Translations under genes and position numbers: made by a program | Source: Pseudomonadota bacterium | GTDB lineage: Bacteria; Pseudomonadota; Alphaproteobacteria; Rhodobacterales; Rhodobacteraceae | Direction: 5' to 3' | NCBI GenBank assembly: GCA_021845805.1 | Contig: JAJZVD010000022.1 | Span: forward strand, 1 to 52,677 | Length of the DNA: 52,677 bases | Part shown: in pieces, positions 42,760 to 51,480 of the stretch | Layout: each line of letters opens with the position of its first letter | Position numbering within the stretch: position 1 is the first letter of the stretch | The notes under the pieces: generated by a model | What the model was told of the DNA's origin: nothing | The model's database searches: none | What the model saw: only the letters and a program-made list of their open reading frames with translations

Positions 42760-44148
42760 ATGGACCACTTTCCCGTCTTTCTGAACGTCGCGCGGCGGCG
42801 CATCGCGGTGGCGGGCGGCGGCGAGGCCGCGCTGGCCAAGCTGCGGCTTCTGCTGAAGACCCGGGCCGAGATCGTGGTCTTTGCCGCCGAACCGCTGCCC
42901 GAGGTGGCGGGCTTTGCGGCCGAGGGGCGGATCGCGCTGGTGCCCCGCGCCTTCGGGCCGGGCGACGCGGCGGGGGCCACGCTGGTCTATGCCGCCGCCG
43001 AGGACGAGGCCGGGGATGCCCGGATCGCCGCTCTGGCGCGGGCGGAGGGCGCGCTGGTCAACGTGATCGACAATCTCGCGGCGTCCGACTTCATCACCCC
43101 CGCCATCGTCGACCGCGACCCGGTGGTGGTGGCGATCGGCACCGAAGGGGCGGCGCCGGTGCTGGCGCGCGCGCTGAAGGCCGAGATGGAAGAGCGGCTG
43201 ACGCCCGCCACGGGCACGCTGGCGCGGGCGGGCAAGGCGTTCCGCGCGGCGGCCGAGGCGCTGGCACCGGGCCGCGCCCGCCGCGCCTTCTGGGCCGAGT
43301 TCTACGACGTCGTGGGCCCCCGCGCGCTGGCGAGCGACGGCGAGGCGGCGCTGGCCGGGGCGCTGGCCGATCTTCTGGCGCGGCACCTGTCGGCCATCCC
43401 GGCACCGGGCCGCGTCGATCTGGTGGGCGCGGGGCCGGGCGATCCGGAGTTGCTGACGCTGAAGGCGCGCCGCGCGCTCGACCGCGCCGATGTGGTGATC
43501 CATGACCGGCTGGTGGCGCCCGCGATCCTGGAGCTGGCGCGGCGCGAGGCGCTGCTGATCGATGTGGGCAAGGAGGGCTTCGGCCCCTCGACCCCGCAGG
43601 CCGAGATCCACGCGCTGATGGTCGCCCATGCCGCGCGCGGCGCCCATGTGGTGCGGCTGAAGGCGGGCGATCCGGGCATCTACGGTCGGCTGGATGACGA
43701 GATCGACGCGCTGGCCGCCGCCGGCATCGACTGGGCCATCGTGCCGGGGATCACCGCCGCCTCGGCGGCCGCGGCGGGCCTCGGGCAAAGCCTGACGCGG
43801 CGGGGGCGCAATGCCTCGCTGCGGTTCCTGACCGGGCATGACGTGCAGGGCTTTGCCGAGCAGGACTGGCGCGGGCTGGCGCGGCCCGGATCGGTCGCCG
43901 CGATCTACATGGGCAAGCGCGCCGCGCGCTTCCTGCAGGGGCGGCTTCTGATGCATGGCGCGGCCGCCGACACGCCGGTGACGGTGGTGGAGAACGCCAG
44001 CCGCCCCGACCAGCGGGTGATCGCCTGTCGGCTGACCGGCCTGCCCGAGGCGGTGGCCGATCTGACCGGCCCCGCCGTGCTGCTGTACGGCCTCGCGCCC
44101 CGCGCGGCCGAGGCTGTCCTTCCTGAATTGCAAGAGGCCCTGTCATGA
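42760..44148 (+). CDS. cysG: siroheme synthase, trifunctional
   Basis: 462 aa. The N-terminal precorrin-2 dehydrogenase/ferrochelatase domain has the NAD-binding VAGGGEAALAKLRLLLK and NVIDNLAASDFITPAIVDR. The C-terminal uroporphyrinogen-III methyltransferase domain has VDLVGAGPGDPELLTLKA, VIHDRLV, RLKAGDPGIYGR and VPGITAASAAAAGL. It makes siroheme for the sulfite reductase two genes later. It overlaps the DUF2849 gene by ATGA. Confidence 0.95.
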   Translation: MDHFPVFLNVARRRIAVAGGGEAALAKLRLLLKTRAEIVVFAAEPLPEVAGFAAEGRIALVPRAFGPGDAAGATLVYAAAEDEAGDARIAALARAEGALVNVIDNLAASDFITPAIVDRDPVVVAIGTEGAAPVLARALKAEMEERLTPATGTLARAGKAFRAAAEALAPGRARRAFWAEFYDVVGPRALASDGEAALAGALADLLARHLSAIPAPGRVDLVGAGPGDPELLTLKARRALDRADVVIHDRLVAPAILELARREALLIDVGKEGFGPSTPQAEIHALMVAHAARGAHVVRLKAGDPGIYGRLDDEIDALAAAGIDWAIVPGITAASAAAAGLGQSLTRRGRNASLRFLTGHDVQGFAEQDWRGLARPGSVAAIYMGKRAARFLQGRLLMHGAAADTPVTVVENASRPDQRVIACRLTGLPEAVADLTGPAVLLYGLAPRAAEAVLPELQEALS

Positions 44149-44447
44149 GCCCCCGTTTCACCCCCAAGGTCGTCACCGCCAACGCACTGCTGGAAGGCGA
44201 CGTGGTCTATCTGACCGCCGATGACCGCTGGAGCCGCGAGCACCGCGAAGCCGAGCTGATCGAGGACGAGGCGCATGCCCAGTTGCGCCTGCTTGACGCC
44301 CAGGCGCAGCGGCAGGTCGTTGTGGGCGCCTATCTGGCCGAGGCGCGCCCCGGCCCGGACGGGCCCGAGCCCGTCCATTTCCGCGAGGCATTCCGCACCC
44401 GCGGCCCGTCCAACTACGCCCACGGCAAGCAGGAACGCCATGTATAA
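44145..44447 (+). CDS. DUF2849 protein of the sulfate-assimilation operon
   Basis: 100 aa, small soluble protein (VVTANALLEGDVVYLTADDR...). The family is found between cysG and the sulfite reductase gene in alphaproteobacteria and is presumed to aid the reductase; the function is unknown. It overlaps cysG by 4 bases and the reductase gene by 8. Confidence 0.85.
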   Translation: MSPRFTPKVVTANALLEGDVVYLTADDRWSREHREAELIEDEAHAQLRLLDAQAQRQVVVGAYLAEARPGPDGPEPVHFREAFRTRGPSNYAHGKQERHV

Positions 44448-46107
44448 GTATTCCGACTTCGACGAGGCCTTCGTTCGGGAACGGGTGGCGCAGTTTTCCC
44501 AGCAGGTCGCGCGCCGGATCGACGGCAGCCTGACCGAGGACGAATTCCGCCCGCTGCGCCTGATGAACGGGCTCTATCTGCAACTGCACGCCTACATGCT
44601 TCGGGTGGCGATCCCCTATGGCTCGCTCGATTCCCGGCAGATGCGGCAACTGGCCCATATCGCCGACACCTGGGACAAGGGCTATGGCCATTTCACGACG
44701 CGGCAGAACATCCAGTTCAACTGGCCGAAGCTGACCGACGTGCCCGCGATCCTGTCGGCGCTGGCCGATGTGCAGATGCATGCGATCCAGACCAGCGGAA
44801 ACACCATCCGCAACGTCACCGCAGACCATTTCGCGGGCGCCGCAGCCGACGAGATCGATGACCCGCGCCCGATTGCAGAGCTCTTGCGGCAGTGGTCGAC
44901 CGACCACCCGGAATTCCAGTTCCTGCCGCGCAAGTTCAAGATCGCCATCACCGGCAGCCCGCATGACCGCGCGGTGACGCGCGCGCATGACATCGGGCTG
45001 CGGATGGTGCGCGATGCCGATGGCGCGCCGGGGTTCGAGGTGATCGTGGGCGGGGGGCTTGGTCGCACGCCGCTGATCGGCCATGTGGTCCGCCCCTTCC
45101 TGCCGCAGGCCGACCTGCTTGCTTACGTCGAGGCGGTGCTAAGCGTCTACAACCTGCTGGGACGGCGCGACAACAAGTACAAGGCGCGCATCAAGATCAC
45201 CCTGCACGAGACCGGCGCGGCGGCGCTGACGCAGATGATCGAGGATCGGTTCGCGGAACTGCGCGGCGCCTATGACGGCACCGACCAGCGCCTGCTGGCC
45301 CAGATCCGCGCAGCCTTCGGCCGCCCGGCGTTCCGGCAGGCGCCGACCGATCCGCATGAGCGGGCGCTGGCGAACCCCGCCTACCGCGCCTGGGCCGACA
45401 CGAACCTGGTGGCCCATCGCAACCCCGATTACGCCATCGTGCAGGTCAGCCTGAAGGCGCCGGGCGCCACGCCGGGCGATGCGACCAGCGCGCAGATGCG
45501 GGCGCTGGCCGACATCGCGGAAACCTACGGCCATGACGAGTTGCGCATCAGCCACGAGCAGAACGTGATCCTGCCGCATGTCCACAAGGGCGACCTGCCC
45601 GCCGTCCATGCCGCGCTGAAGGCCGCGGGGCTGGCGGCGGCGAACATCGGGCTGATTTCCGACATCATCGCCTGCCCGGGGATGGATTATTGCAGCCTGG
45701 CCACGGCGCGGTCGATCCCGATCGCGCAGGCCATCGCGACCCGGTTCCACGATCTCGATCTGGAACACGAGGTGGGGCCCATGAAGATCAAGATCTCGGG
45801 CTGCATCAACGCCTGCGGCCATCACCATGTGGGCCATATCGGCATCCTTGGCCTCGACCGCGCGGGGGTGGAAAACTACCAGATCACGCTGGGGGGCGAC
45901 GCTACCGAAACCGCCGCCATCGGCGAGAAGGCAGGCCCGGGCTTCGCCTATGACGAGGTGGTGCCCGCCATCGAACGGCTGGTGCGTGCCTATCTCGCGC
46001 TGCGGCTCGAGCCGGGCGAGACCTTCCTGACCGCCTTCCGCCGCCTGGGGCCCGCCCCGTTCAAGGCCGCGCTCTATCCCGAGGAAAGGGACCGCGATGC
46101 CGCTTGA
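44440..46107 (+). CDS. cysI: ferredoxin-type nitrite/sulfite reductase
   Basis: 555 aa. Two-fold repeated siroheme/4Fe-4S reductase. Cluster-siroheme cysteines are CPGMDYC and GCINACGHH. Arginine/lysine anion-binding segments are seen in TTRQNIQFNWPKL and FKIAITGSPHDR. In this context the role is sulfite to sulfide. The ATG at 44440 with AGGAA upstream fits the MYKYSDFDEAFV start of homologues. Confidence 0.92.
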   Translation: MYKYSDFDEAFVRERVAQFSQQVARRIDGSLTEDEFRPLRLMNGLYLQLHAYMLRVAIPYGSLDSRQMRQLAHIADTWDKGYGHFTTRQNIQFNWPKLTDVPAILSALADVQMHAIQTSGNTIRNVTADHFAGAAADEIDDPRPIAELLRQWSTDHPEFQFLPRKFKIAITGSPHDRAVTRAHDIGLRMVRDADGAPGFEVIVGGGLGRTPLIGHVVRPFLPQADLLAYVEAVLSVYNLLGRRDNKYKARIKITLHETGAAALTQMIEDRFAELRGAYDGTDQRLLAQIRAAFGRPAFRQAPTDPHERALANPAYRAWADTNLVAHRNPDYAIVQVSLKAPGATPGDATSAQMRALADIAETYGHDELRISHEQNVILPHVHKGDLPAVHAALKAAGLAAANIGLISDIIACPGMDYCSLATARSIPIAQAIATRFHDLDLEHEVGPMKIKISGCINACGHHHVGHIGILGLDRAGVENYQITLGGDATETAAIGEKAGPGFAYDEVVPAIERLVRAYLALRLEPGETFLTAFRRLGPAPFKAALYPEERDRDAA

Positions 46108-46852
46108 AGCCCCCCTGCTGCCGGTCGAGGAACGGGTGCGCGAACTGAACGCGCGCTACCGCCACCATGCCGCCACCACCGTGCTGGAAGCCGCGCTGGC
46201 CGACCCGCTGGTCGGGCGCGTGGGCCTCGTCTCCTCGTTCGGGGCCGAGTCGGTGGTGCTGCTGCACCTTGTCTCGACCATCGACCGCACGGTGCCCGTG
46301 CTCTTCATCGACACGCGGATGCTGTTCGAGGAAACGCTGGCCTATCAGGCCGAGGTGGCCGAGAGGCTGGGCCTGACCGAGGTGCGGGTGATCCGCCCCG
46401 ACCCGGTGGCGGTGCTTGCGCGCGATGTCGACAACATCCTGCACCTGGCCGACCCCGATGGCTGCTGCGCCCTGCGCAAGACCGAACCGCTGGAACGCGC
46501 GCTGAAGGGCTTTGACGCCTGGATCAACGGGCGCAAGCGCTACCAGGGCCAGTCGCGCGCCGACATCGACTTCTTCGAGGCGGAGGCCAACGGTCGGATC
46601 AAGCTGAACCCGCTGGCCCATTGGGACCGGCAGGACATCGCGGATTACCTGGTCGAAAACCGCCTGCCGCGTCATCCGCTGGTGGCCAAGGGCTATGCCT
46701 CGATCGGCTGCGCGCCCTGCACCACGCCGGTGAAGCCGGGCGAGGACCCGCGCGCGGGCCGCTGGCGCGGGCGCGAAAAGGACGAATGCGGCATCCATTT
46801 CATCAACGGCCGCCTTGTGCGCGGCACCGGCACGCAGGAGACCGTGGCATGA
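46097..46852 (+). CDS. cysH: adenylyl-sulfate (APS) reductase, assimilatory
   Basis: 251 aa. The PAPS/APS-reductase fold with LVSSFGAESVVLLHL, the active-site ECGIHF near the C-terminus, and the extra cysteine pairs CC (DGCCALRKTEPL) and CAPC that bind a 4Fe-4S cluster. Those cysteines mark the APS-using type. It overlaps cysI by 11 bases and the DUF934 gene by 4. Confidence 0.92.
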   Translation: MPLEAPLLPVEERVRELNARYRHHAATTVLEAALADPLVGRVGLVSSFGAESVVLLHLVSTIDRTVPVLFIDTRMLFEETLAYQAEVAERLGLTEVRVIRPDPVAVLARDVDNILHLADPDGCCALRKTEPLERALKGFDAWINGRKRYQGQSRADIDFFEAEANGRIKLNPLAHWDRQDIADYLVENRLPRHPLVAKGYASIGCAPCTTPVKPGEDPRAGRWRGREKDECGIHFINGRLVRGTGTQETVA

Positions 46853-47256
46853 GCGTGATCGTCACCGATACCGGCTTTGCGCCGGACAGCGTCACCCAGG
46901 CGTTTTCCCCCGCCCCGGCGGACGGCCCGCTGCCCGCCGCGCTCGACCTCGCGCCCAGCGCCGATGTGACGGCGCTGACCGCGCGGCTTGACGGCGTGGC
47001 GATCATCCGCATCGCCTTTCCGTCTTTCGCGGACGGGCGCGGCTTCACGCTGGCGCGGCGGCTGCGGCTGATGGGCTATGCGGGGCGCCTCAGGGCGGCG
47101 GGCCACCTGATCGCCGACCAGTACGCGATGGCGCGACGGGCGGGCTTCGACGAGGTGGAAATCGCCGACGACCTCGCCGCCCGCCAGCCCGAGCCGCAAT
47201 GGCTTTACCGGGCCGACTGGCGCGCGCACGACTATCGGTCGCGGCTGCGCGCCTGA
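46849..47256 (+). CDS. DUF934 protein of the sulfate-assimilation operon
   Basis: 135 aa. Contains the family segments IRIAFPSFADGRGFTLARRLR and GHLIADQYAMARRAGFDEVEI. It is commonly linked to cysH and sulfite reductase genes; the biochemical role is not established. The ATG overlaps the cysH stop (ATGA). Confidence 0.88.
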   Translation: MSVIVTDTGFAPDSVTQAFSPAPADGPLPAALDLAPSADVTALTARLDGVAIIRIAFPSFADGRGFTLARRLRLMGYAGRLRAAGHLIADQYAMARRAGFDEVEIADDLAARQPEPQWLYRADWRAHDYRSRLRA

Positions 47257-47323
47257 TTCCGCGCTTTTCCTGCATCCCATCACCGATTAGGAAGGGCGGG
47301 GACGCGCGCTCCCCGCAACCTGC

Positions 47324-48151
47324 ATGACCGAACAGACCAAAGTGACCGACACCCCCGCCACCCCCGTCAAAGTGATGCCCGACGCCCAGACGGTCACCGC
47401 GGTGACGCACTGGACAGACCGTCTGTTTTCCTTCCGCGTCACGCGGCCGCGCTCGCTGAGGTTCCGCTCGGGCGAGTTCGTGATGATCGGCCTGCCCGAC
47501 GACAGCGGCAAACCGATCCTGCGCGCCTATTCCATCGCCTCGCCCGCCTGGGACGAGGAACTGGAGTTCTACTCGATCAAGGTGCCCGACGGCCCGCTGA
47601 CCAGCCGGCTGCAACACATCCGCCCCGGCGACCAGATCATCCTGCGCCCGAAGCCCGTGGGCACGCTGGTGCTGGACGCGCTGCTGCCCGGCCAGCGGCT
47701 GTGGTTCCTCGCCACCGGAACCGGCATCGCCCCCTTCGCCAGCCTGATGCGCGACCCCGAGACCTACGAGCGCTACGACGAGGTGGTCATGATGCACACC
47801 TGCCGCACGGTGGCCGAACTGGACTACGGCCGCACGCTGGTGGCGGCGCTGGCGGACGACCCGCTGATCGGCGAGCTGGCGGCGCAGAAGCTGCGCTACT
47901 ACCCCACCACCACGCGCGAGGAGTTTGCGCGCATGGGCCGGATCACCGACACCCTGACCTCGGGCAAGGTCTTCGCAGACCTTGGAATCCCGCCGATGGA
48001 TGCCGCCCGTGACCGCGCGATGGTCTGCGGCAGCCTGGCCTTCAACCTGGACGTCAAGGCGGTGCTCGAAGGCTTCGGCCTGCGCGAGGGGGCCAACAGC
48101 GACCCGCGGGAATATGTCGTCGAGAAGGCTTTCGTGGGCGACGGGATCTGA
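47324..48151 (+). CDS. fpr: ferredoxin-NADP+ reductase
   Basis: 275 aa. FAD-binding RAYSIASPAWDEELEFYSI, NADP-binding ATGTGIAPFASLMRD and the C-terminal MVCGSLAFNLDVKAVLEG and REYVVEKAFVGDGI fit the bacterial FNR subclass. It likely supplies electrons to the sulfite reductase. It follows DUF934 after a 67-base gap, so it may also have its own promoter. Confidence 0.92.
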   Translation: MTEQTKVTDTPATPVKVMPDAQTVTAVTHWTDRLFSFRVTRPRSLRFRSGEFVMIGLPDDSGKPILRAYSIASPAWDEELEFYSIKVPDGPLTSRLQHIRPGDQIILRPKPVGTLVLDALLPGQRLWFLATGTGIAPFASLMRDPETYERYDEVVMMHTCRTVAELDYGRTLVAALADDPLIGELAAQKLRYYPTTTREEFARMGRITDTLTSGKVFADLGIPPMDAARDRAMVCGSLAFNLDVKAVLEGFGLREGANSDPREYVVEKAFVGDGI

Positions 48152-48158
48152 CCCGCCC

Positions 48159-48476
48159 TCAGGGCTGCTTCACGGCCGCCTGCATCGCCAGACGCAGCTT
48201 GTCCAGCACCGATTGCAGCGCCGTGCGGTCTTCCTTTGCCGCGCGGAAGGCCACGATCAGTTGCAGCCGGTCGGTTTCGGCGATGTCGGCCTTGGCGATC
48301 CGCTCCTTGATCTCGTCCAGCGTCAGCGCCTGCGCATTCCAGACCGGCGCAGCCGTGCCAGCCCCGGCCGCCTGCGGCATGCGCACCGCGGCATGGCTGC
48401 CGAAATGGCCTAACGCCGAAAGGCCGCCCGCGGCGACGAACAGCAGGGCGGCTGTCACCAGAACAGGTCTCTGCAT
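48159..48476 (-). CDS. hypothetical membrane-anchored or exported small protein
   Basis: 105 aa. N-terminal hydrophobic segment ([19 protein letters not shown]) acts as signal or anchor; the rest is a helical domain ([20 protein letters not shown]...[15 protein letters not shown]). Not recognised. The ATG at 48476 follows a GAGAGGAAG sequence. It converges on fpr with a 7-base gap. Confidence 0.6.
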   Translation of the reverse strand: MQRPVLVTAALLFVAAGGLSALGHFGSHAAVRMPQAAGAGTAAPVWNAQALTLDEIKERIAKADIAETDRLQLIVAFRAAKEDRTALQSVLDKLRLAMQAAVKQP

Positions 48477-48644
48477 CTTCCTCTCCCGCCGCGAACCCCG
48501 CGGCGTGTCGCTGCCCCGTTGTGCCAGAGCCCGCGGCACTTGGAAAGCGGGCAACGCATCGCCGCCTTGCACCGGAATGCGGTTGAAAGACCCCGCGCCC
48601 CGCTCTATTTTGCGCCAGCATCAGAAACTGTAAGGATTGCCGCC

Positions 48645-49184
48645 ATAGCTCGCAGACCCCACAACGCCCCGCCGCAACGTGAAACCGGCCCCCGCGTGAA
48701 CGACCGCATTCGCGCGCCCGAAATCCGCCTGATCGGCGCCGATGGCGAAAACGTCGGCGTGGTGACGCCGAACCGTGCCCTCATGATGGCCGAAGAGGCG
48801 GGACTCGATCTCGTCGAGATTTCCCCGAACGCGGTGCCGCCGGTCTGCAAGATCATGGACTTCGGCAAGTTCAAGTACGAACAGCAGAAGCGCGAGGCCG
48901 AGGCGCGCAAGAAGCAGCACATCATCGAGATCAAGGAAATCAAGTTCCGCCCGGGCACCGACACCCATGACTACGAGGTGAAGATGCGCTCGGTCGTGAA
49001 GTTCCTGGAAGGTGGCGACAAGGTGAAGGTCACCCTGCGCTTCCGCGGCCGCGAGATGGCGCACCAGCAACTGGGTCTGGAACTGCTGAACCGGGTCGCA
49101 GCCGACGTGGCCGAGCTTGGCAAGGTGGAAAACATGCCCAAGCTGGAAGGCCGCCAGATGGTGATGATGATCGGCCCGAAGTAA
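48645..49184 (+). CDS. infC: translation initiation factor IF-3
   Basis: 179 aa from a probable ATA start. The [21 protein letters not shown]-terminal domain, the long basic linker helix ([16 protein letters not shown]) and the C-terminal [14 protein letters not shown] ... [14 protein letters not shown] are all IF-3. AAGG at 48632-48635 lies 9 bases before the ATA, which begins the usual [15 protein letters not shown]-terminus. An ATT at 48636 is the alternative. Non-AUG starts are the basis of IF-3 self-control in E. coli (AUU). A GTG at 48696 would remove conserved residues. Confidence 0.9.
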   Translation: MARRPHNAPPQRETGPRVNDRIRAPEIRLIGADGENVGVVTPNRALMMAEEAGLDLVEISPNAVPPVCKIMDFGKFKYEQQKREAEARKKQHIIEIKEIKFRPGTDTHDYEVKMRSVVKFLEGGDKVKVTLRFRGREMAHQQLGLELLNRVAADVAELGKVENMPKLEGRQMVMMIGPK

Positions 49185-49208
49185 GCCGACCCTTGCCCGC
49201 GCGGATGG

Positions 49209-49237
49209 AAAGGCTCTCCCGTGGCGGAGGGCCTTTT
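49209..49237 (+). terminator. Rho-independent terminator after infC
   Basis: An 11-bp stem, AAAGGCTCTCC and GGAGGGCCTTT with one G-T pair, and a 6-base loop CGTGGC, ends in a short T-run (TTTT). It lies 24 bases after the infC stop. Confidence 0.8.
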
Positions 49238-49296
49238 GCGTTGCGCCCGGCCCCGCGCGGCGGCAGGGGGGGCGCTGCCCCCCGGCCTGCGGCCTC

Positions 49297-49370
49297 CCCC
49301 CGGGATATTTCGGGACAGAAAATGCCGGGCGCCGCGCCCTGCCCATTTCCGGTCCGAAAATATCCCGGGG
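49297..49370. repeat. dispersed extragenic repeat, imperfect inverted copy
   Basis: Arms at 49297-49324 and 49344-49370, matching the element at 42037-42107, with four mismatches in the arm pairing. Flanked by G/C-rich hairpins (about 49265-49283 and 49371-49390). It lies between the infC terminator and the convergent molybdopterin-binding gene. Confidence 0.75.
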
Positions 49371-49409
49371 TCCGGGGCAGCGCCCCGGGGGCCGGGGCTG
49401 GGCGCGCGC

Positions 49410-50414
49410 TCAGGGCCTGCGTTCGCGCGGCTGGGGCCGGATCGGGATTTCGGTCAGAAGGCCGCCCACCCCCATCGCCGCGAGGTCGTCTGAGGTCAGG
49501 TCGATCCCGCAGGCCACCCGTTCCAGCACCCAGTCGGCGCCGTTGAGCGCGGGCGAGCGGGCGCAGCCCGGCAGACCGATGACGGGCCGGGCCCCGAGCC
49601 GCCCGAGGAAAAGCAGGTTGCCCGGATCGACGGGAATACCGAAGCGGACCATCTGCCCGCCCGCCGCCACCAGACCCGAGGGCGCGGTATCGTGCAGGTC
49701 GGAGGTGGCCGAGGCGGTCAGGATCAGCGCGATGTCGCCCGCCAGCCCCGGCAGCGCGGCGGCGATGGCCGCGGCCTCGTGCGGCACCGCGACGGTTTCG
49801 GCCAGGTCCATCCCCAGCGCCTCCAGCCTGCGGGCGGTGATCTCGCGCGCCTTGGCATTCAGCTTTGCCGCCTGCCCCGGCACCTCGGTCAGGATGAGCC
49901 CGGCGCTGCGATGCACCACCGGGCGGATGCGGATCGCGGCCGGGGCGGTGGCCAGGGCGCGCGCAAGGCTCGCCTCGGCCACCGCATAGGCGATGATCTT
50001 CACCGTGCCGACCAGCGTGCCGCGCGCCACCCGCGCGAAGGGCGGCAGGGTGGCGAAGGTGATGGCCGGGTCGATCCGGTTCAGCGCGTGGATGGCGGCC
50101 GCGTCCAGCGCGACCACCCCCGGCCCGGTGGCATGCAGGTTGACCCGCCCGGTGAAGGCGGTCGTCAGCGACAGCCGCGCGGCGCCCGGATCGGGCACAA
50201 GCGCCGCCGCCAGCCGGGCCGCGGCCGCATCCTCGCCCACGTCGTCGGGTGCCGGGCGCGCGACGGTCAGCCGGTCCACCCCCGCGGCGGCGAGGCGGGC
50301 CAGATCGGCGGCCGTCAGCCGGTGGCCCTTGGGCAGCTTGCGCCCCTCGATCAGCCGGGAATGCGCGAGGATCGCCCCTTCGGCCTCATCGAGCGGAACC
50401 GGGCCGAAGTCCAT
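49410..50414 (-). CDS. MoeA/MogA-like molybdopterin-binding protein
   Basis: 334 aa. A C-terminal MoaB/Mog-like molybdopterin-binding domain (DIALILTASATSDLHDTAPSG, and the GIPVDPGNLLFLGRLGARPVIGLPG loop). The N-terminal part has the segment AILAHSRLIEGRKLPKGHRL. Such genes are linked to xdhC and molybdoenzyme maturation. It starts 4 bases after the xdhC stop, so the two are one transcript. The molybdoenzyme itself is not in the window. Confidence 0.8.
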   Translation of the reverse strand: MDFGPVPLDEAEGAILAHSRLIEGRKLPKGHRLTAADLARLAAAGVDRLTVARPAPDDVGEDAAAARLAAALVPDPGAARLSLTTAFTGRVNLHATGPGVVALDAAAIHALNRIDPAITFATLPPFARVARGTLVGTVKIIAYAVAEASLARALATAPAAIRIRPVVHRSAGLILTEVPGQAAKLNAKAREITARRLEALGMDLAETVAVPHEAAAIAAALPGLAGDIALILTASATSDLHDTAPSGLVAAGGQMVRFGIPVDPGNLLFLGRLGARPVIGLPGCARSPALNGADWVLERVACGIDLTSDDLAAMGVGGLLTEIPIRPQPRERRP

Positions 50415-50418
50415 CGGC

Positions 50419-51408
50419 CTAGCCCTGCCGCAGGCGCTGGGTGATCTGCGCGAGGATCGAGACCGCGATTTCCGCCGGGCTCCTGGCGCCGATGTCGAGG
50501 CCGACGGGGGCGTGGATGCGGGCGATCTCGTCGGCGCTGAAGCCGGCCGCGGTCAGCCGTTCCACCCGTTTCGCATGGGTGCGGGTGGACCCCAGGCAGC
50601 CCAGGTAGAACACCGGCGCGCGCAGGGCGGCGCGGATCGCGGGGTCGTCCAGCTTGGCGTCATGCGTCAGCGTCACCACGGCGGTGCGGGCATCCAGCCC
50701 GTGGGCCGCCATCGCCTCGTCCGGCCAGTCGTGGCTGATCGTCTCGCCCGGGAAGCGCGCGGCGGCGCCGAAGGCCTCGCGCGGGTCGATCAGCAGCGGG
50801 TCGTAGCCCGTCAGCCGCGCCATCTGCAGAAGCGGCTGGGCGATGTGCACCGCCCCCACCACGATCAGCCGCAGCGGCGGGTTGTGGACGGCGATGAACC
50901 AGTCGCCCTCTTCCATCCCCGAACGGTCGGCGCGCAGCCGGGCGCGGACCTGCGCCCCGAGCGCGTCGCCTTCACCGTCGGTCAGCCGTTTCTCCCAGGT
51001 CGCGATGTTCACCGCATAGGCCACCGCCCGACGGTCGGCGCGGGCGGCAACCAGGCGTTCCAGCAGGTCGAGCGGCAGGGCGCTGCCCACCGGCTCGACC
51101 ATCACGCGGATGGTGCCGCCGCAGGCGAGCCCCACCGCGAAGGCCTCGTTGTCCGAGACGCCGAAGGTCAGCAGCCGCGGCTTGCCATCCTCGAGCGCGT
51201 CGAGCGCCTCGGCCACCACCGCGCCTTCGACGCAGCCGCCCGAGACCGACCCCATGATCTGCGCATCGCCCGAGATGGCAAGCTGGCTGCCCGCCTGCCG
51301 GGGGGCGCTGCCCCAGGTTTCCACCACGGTGGCCAGGGCGGCGCCGCGGCCCTCGCGGGCCCAGGCCAGGGCGATTTCGGGGATCTGGTCGTGCTGATGC
51401 GTGCTCAT
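50419..51408 (-). CDS. xdhC: XdhC/CoxF-family molybdenum-cofactor maturation factor
   Basis: 329 aa. Characteristic N-terminal TVVETWGSAPRQAGSQLAI and GSVSGGCVEGAVV, and the C-terminal Rossmann-like domain (LIVVGAVHIAQPLLQMARL, FYLGCLGSTRTHAKRVERL, HAPVGLDIGARSPAEIAVS). Family members deliver sulfurated Moco to xanthine dehydrogenase or CO dehydrogenase. No such enzyme gene is present here. Confidence 0.88.
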   Translation of the reverse strand: MSTHQHDQIPEIALAWAREGRGAALATVVETWGSAPRQAGSQLAISGDAQIMGSVSGGCVEGAVVAEALDALEDGKPRLLTFGVSDNEAFAVGLACGGTIRVMVEPVGSALPLDLLERLVAARADRRAVAYAVNIATWEKRLTDGEGDALGAQVRARLRADRSGMEEGDWFIAVHNPPLRLIVVGAVHIAQPLLQMARLTGYDPLLIDPREAFGAAARFPGETISHDWPDEAMAAHGLDARTAVVTLTHDAKLDDPAIRAALRAPVFYLGCLGSTRTHAKRVERLTAAGFSADEIARIHAPVGLDIGARSPAEIAVSILAQITQRLRQG

Positions 51409-51480
51409 GACCCTGAATATGGCGTCTGGGGCGCGGATCGGCCAGCCCCGGCGCGCGGGGCGGGCCTAAAGTCGGATGCG

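Noticed and set aside
48696-48698. GTG at 48696 as start of infC
   Set aside because: It would remove the conserved N-terminal [16 protein letters not shown] segment and has no suitably placed ribosome site.
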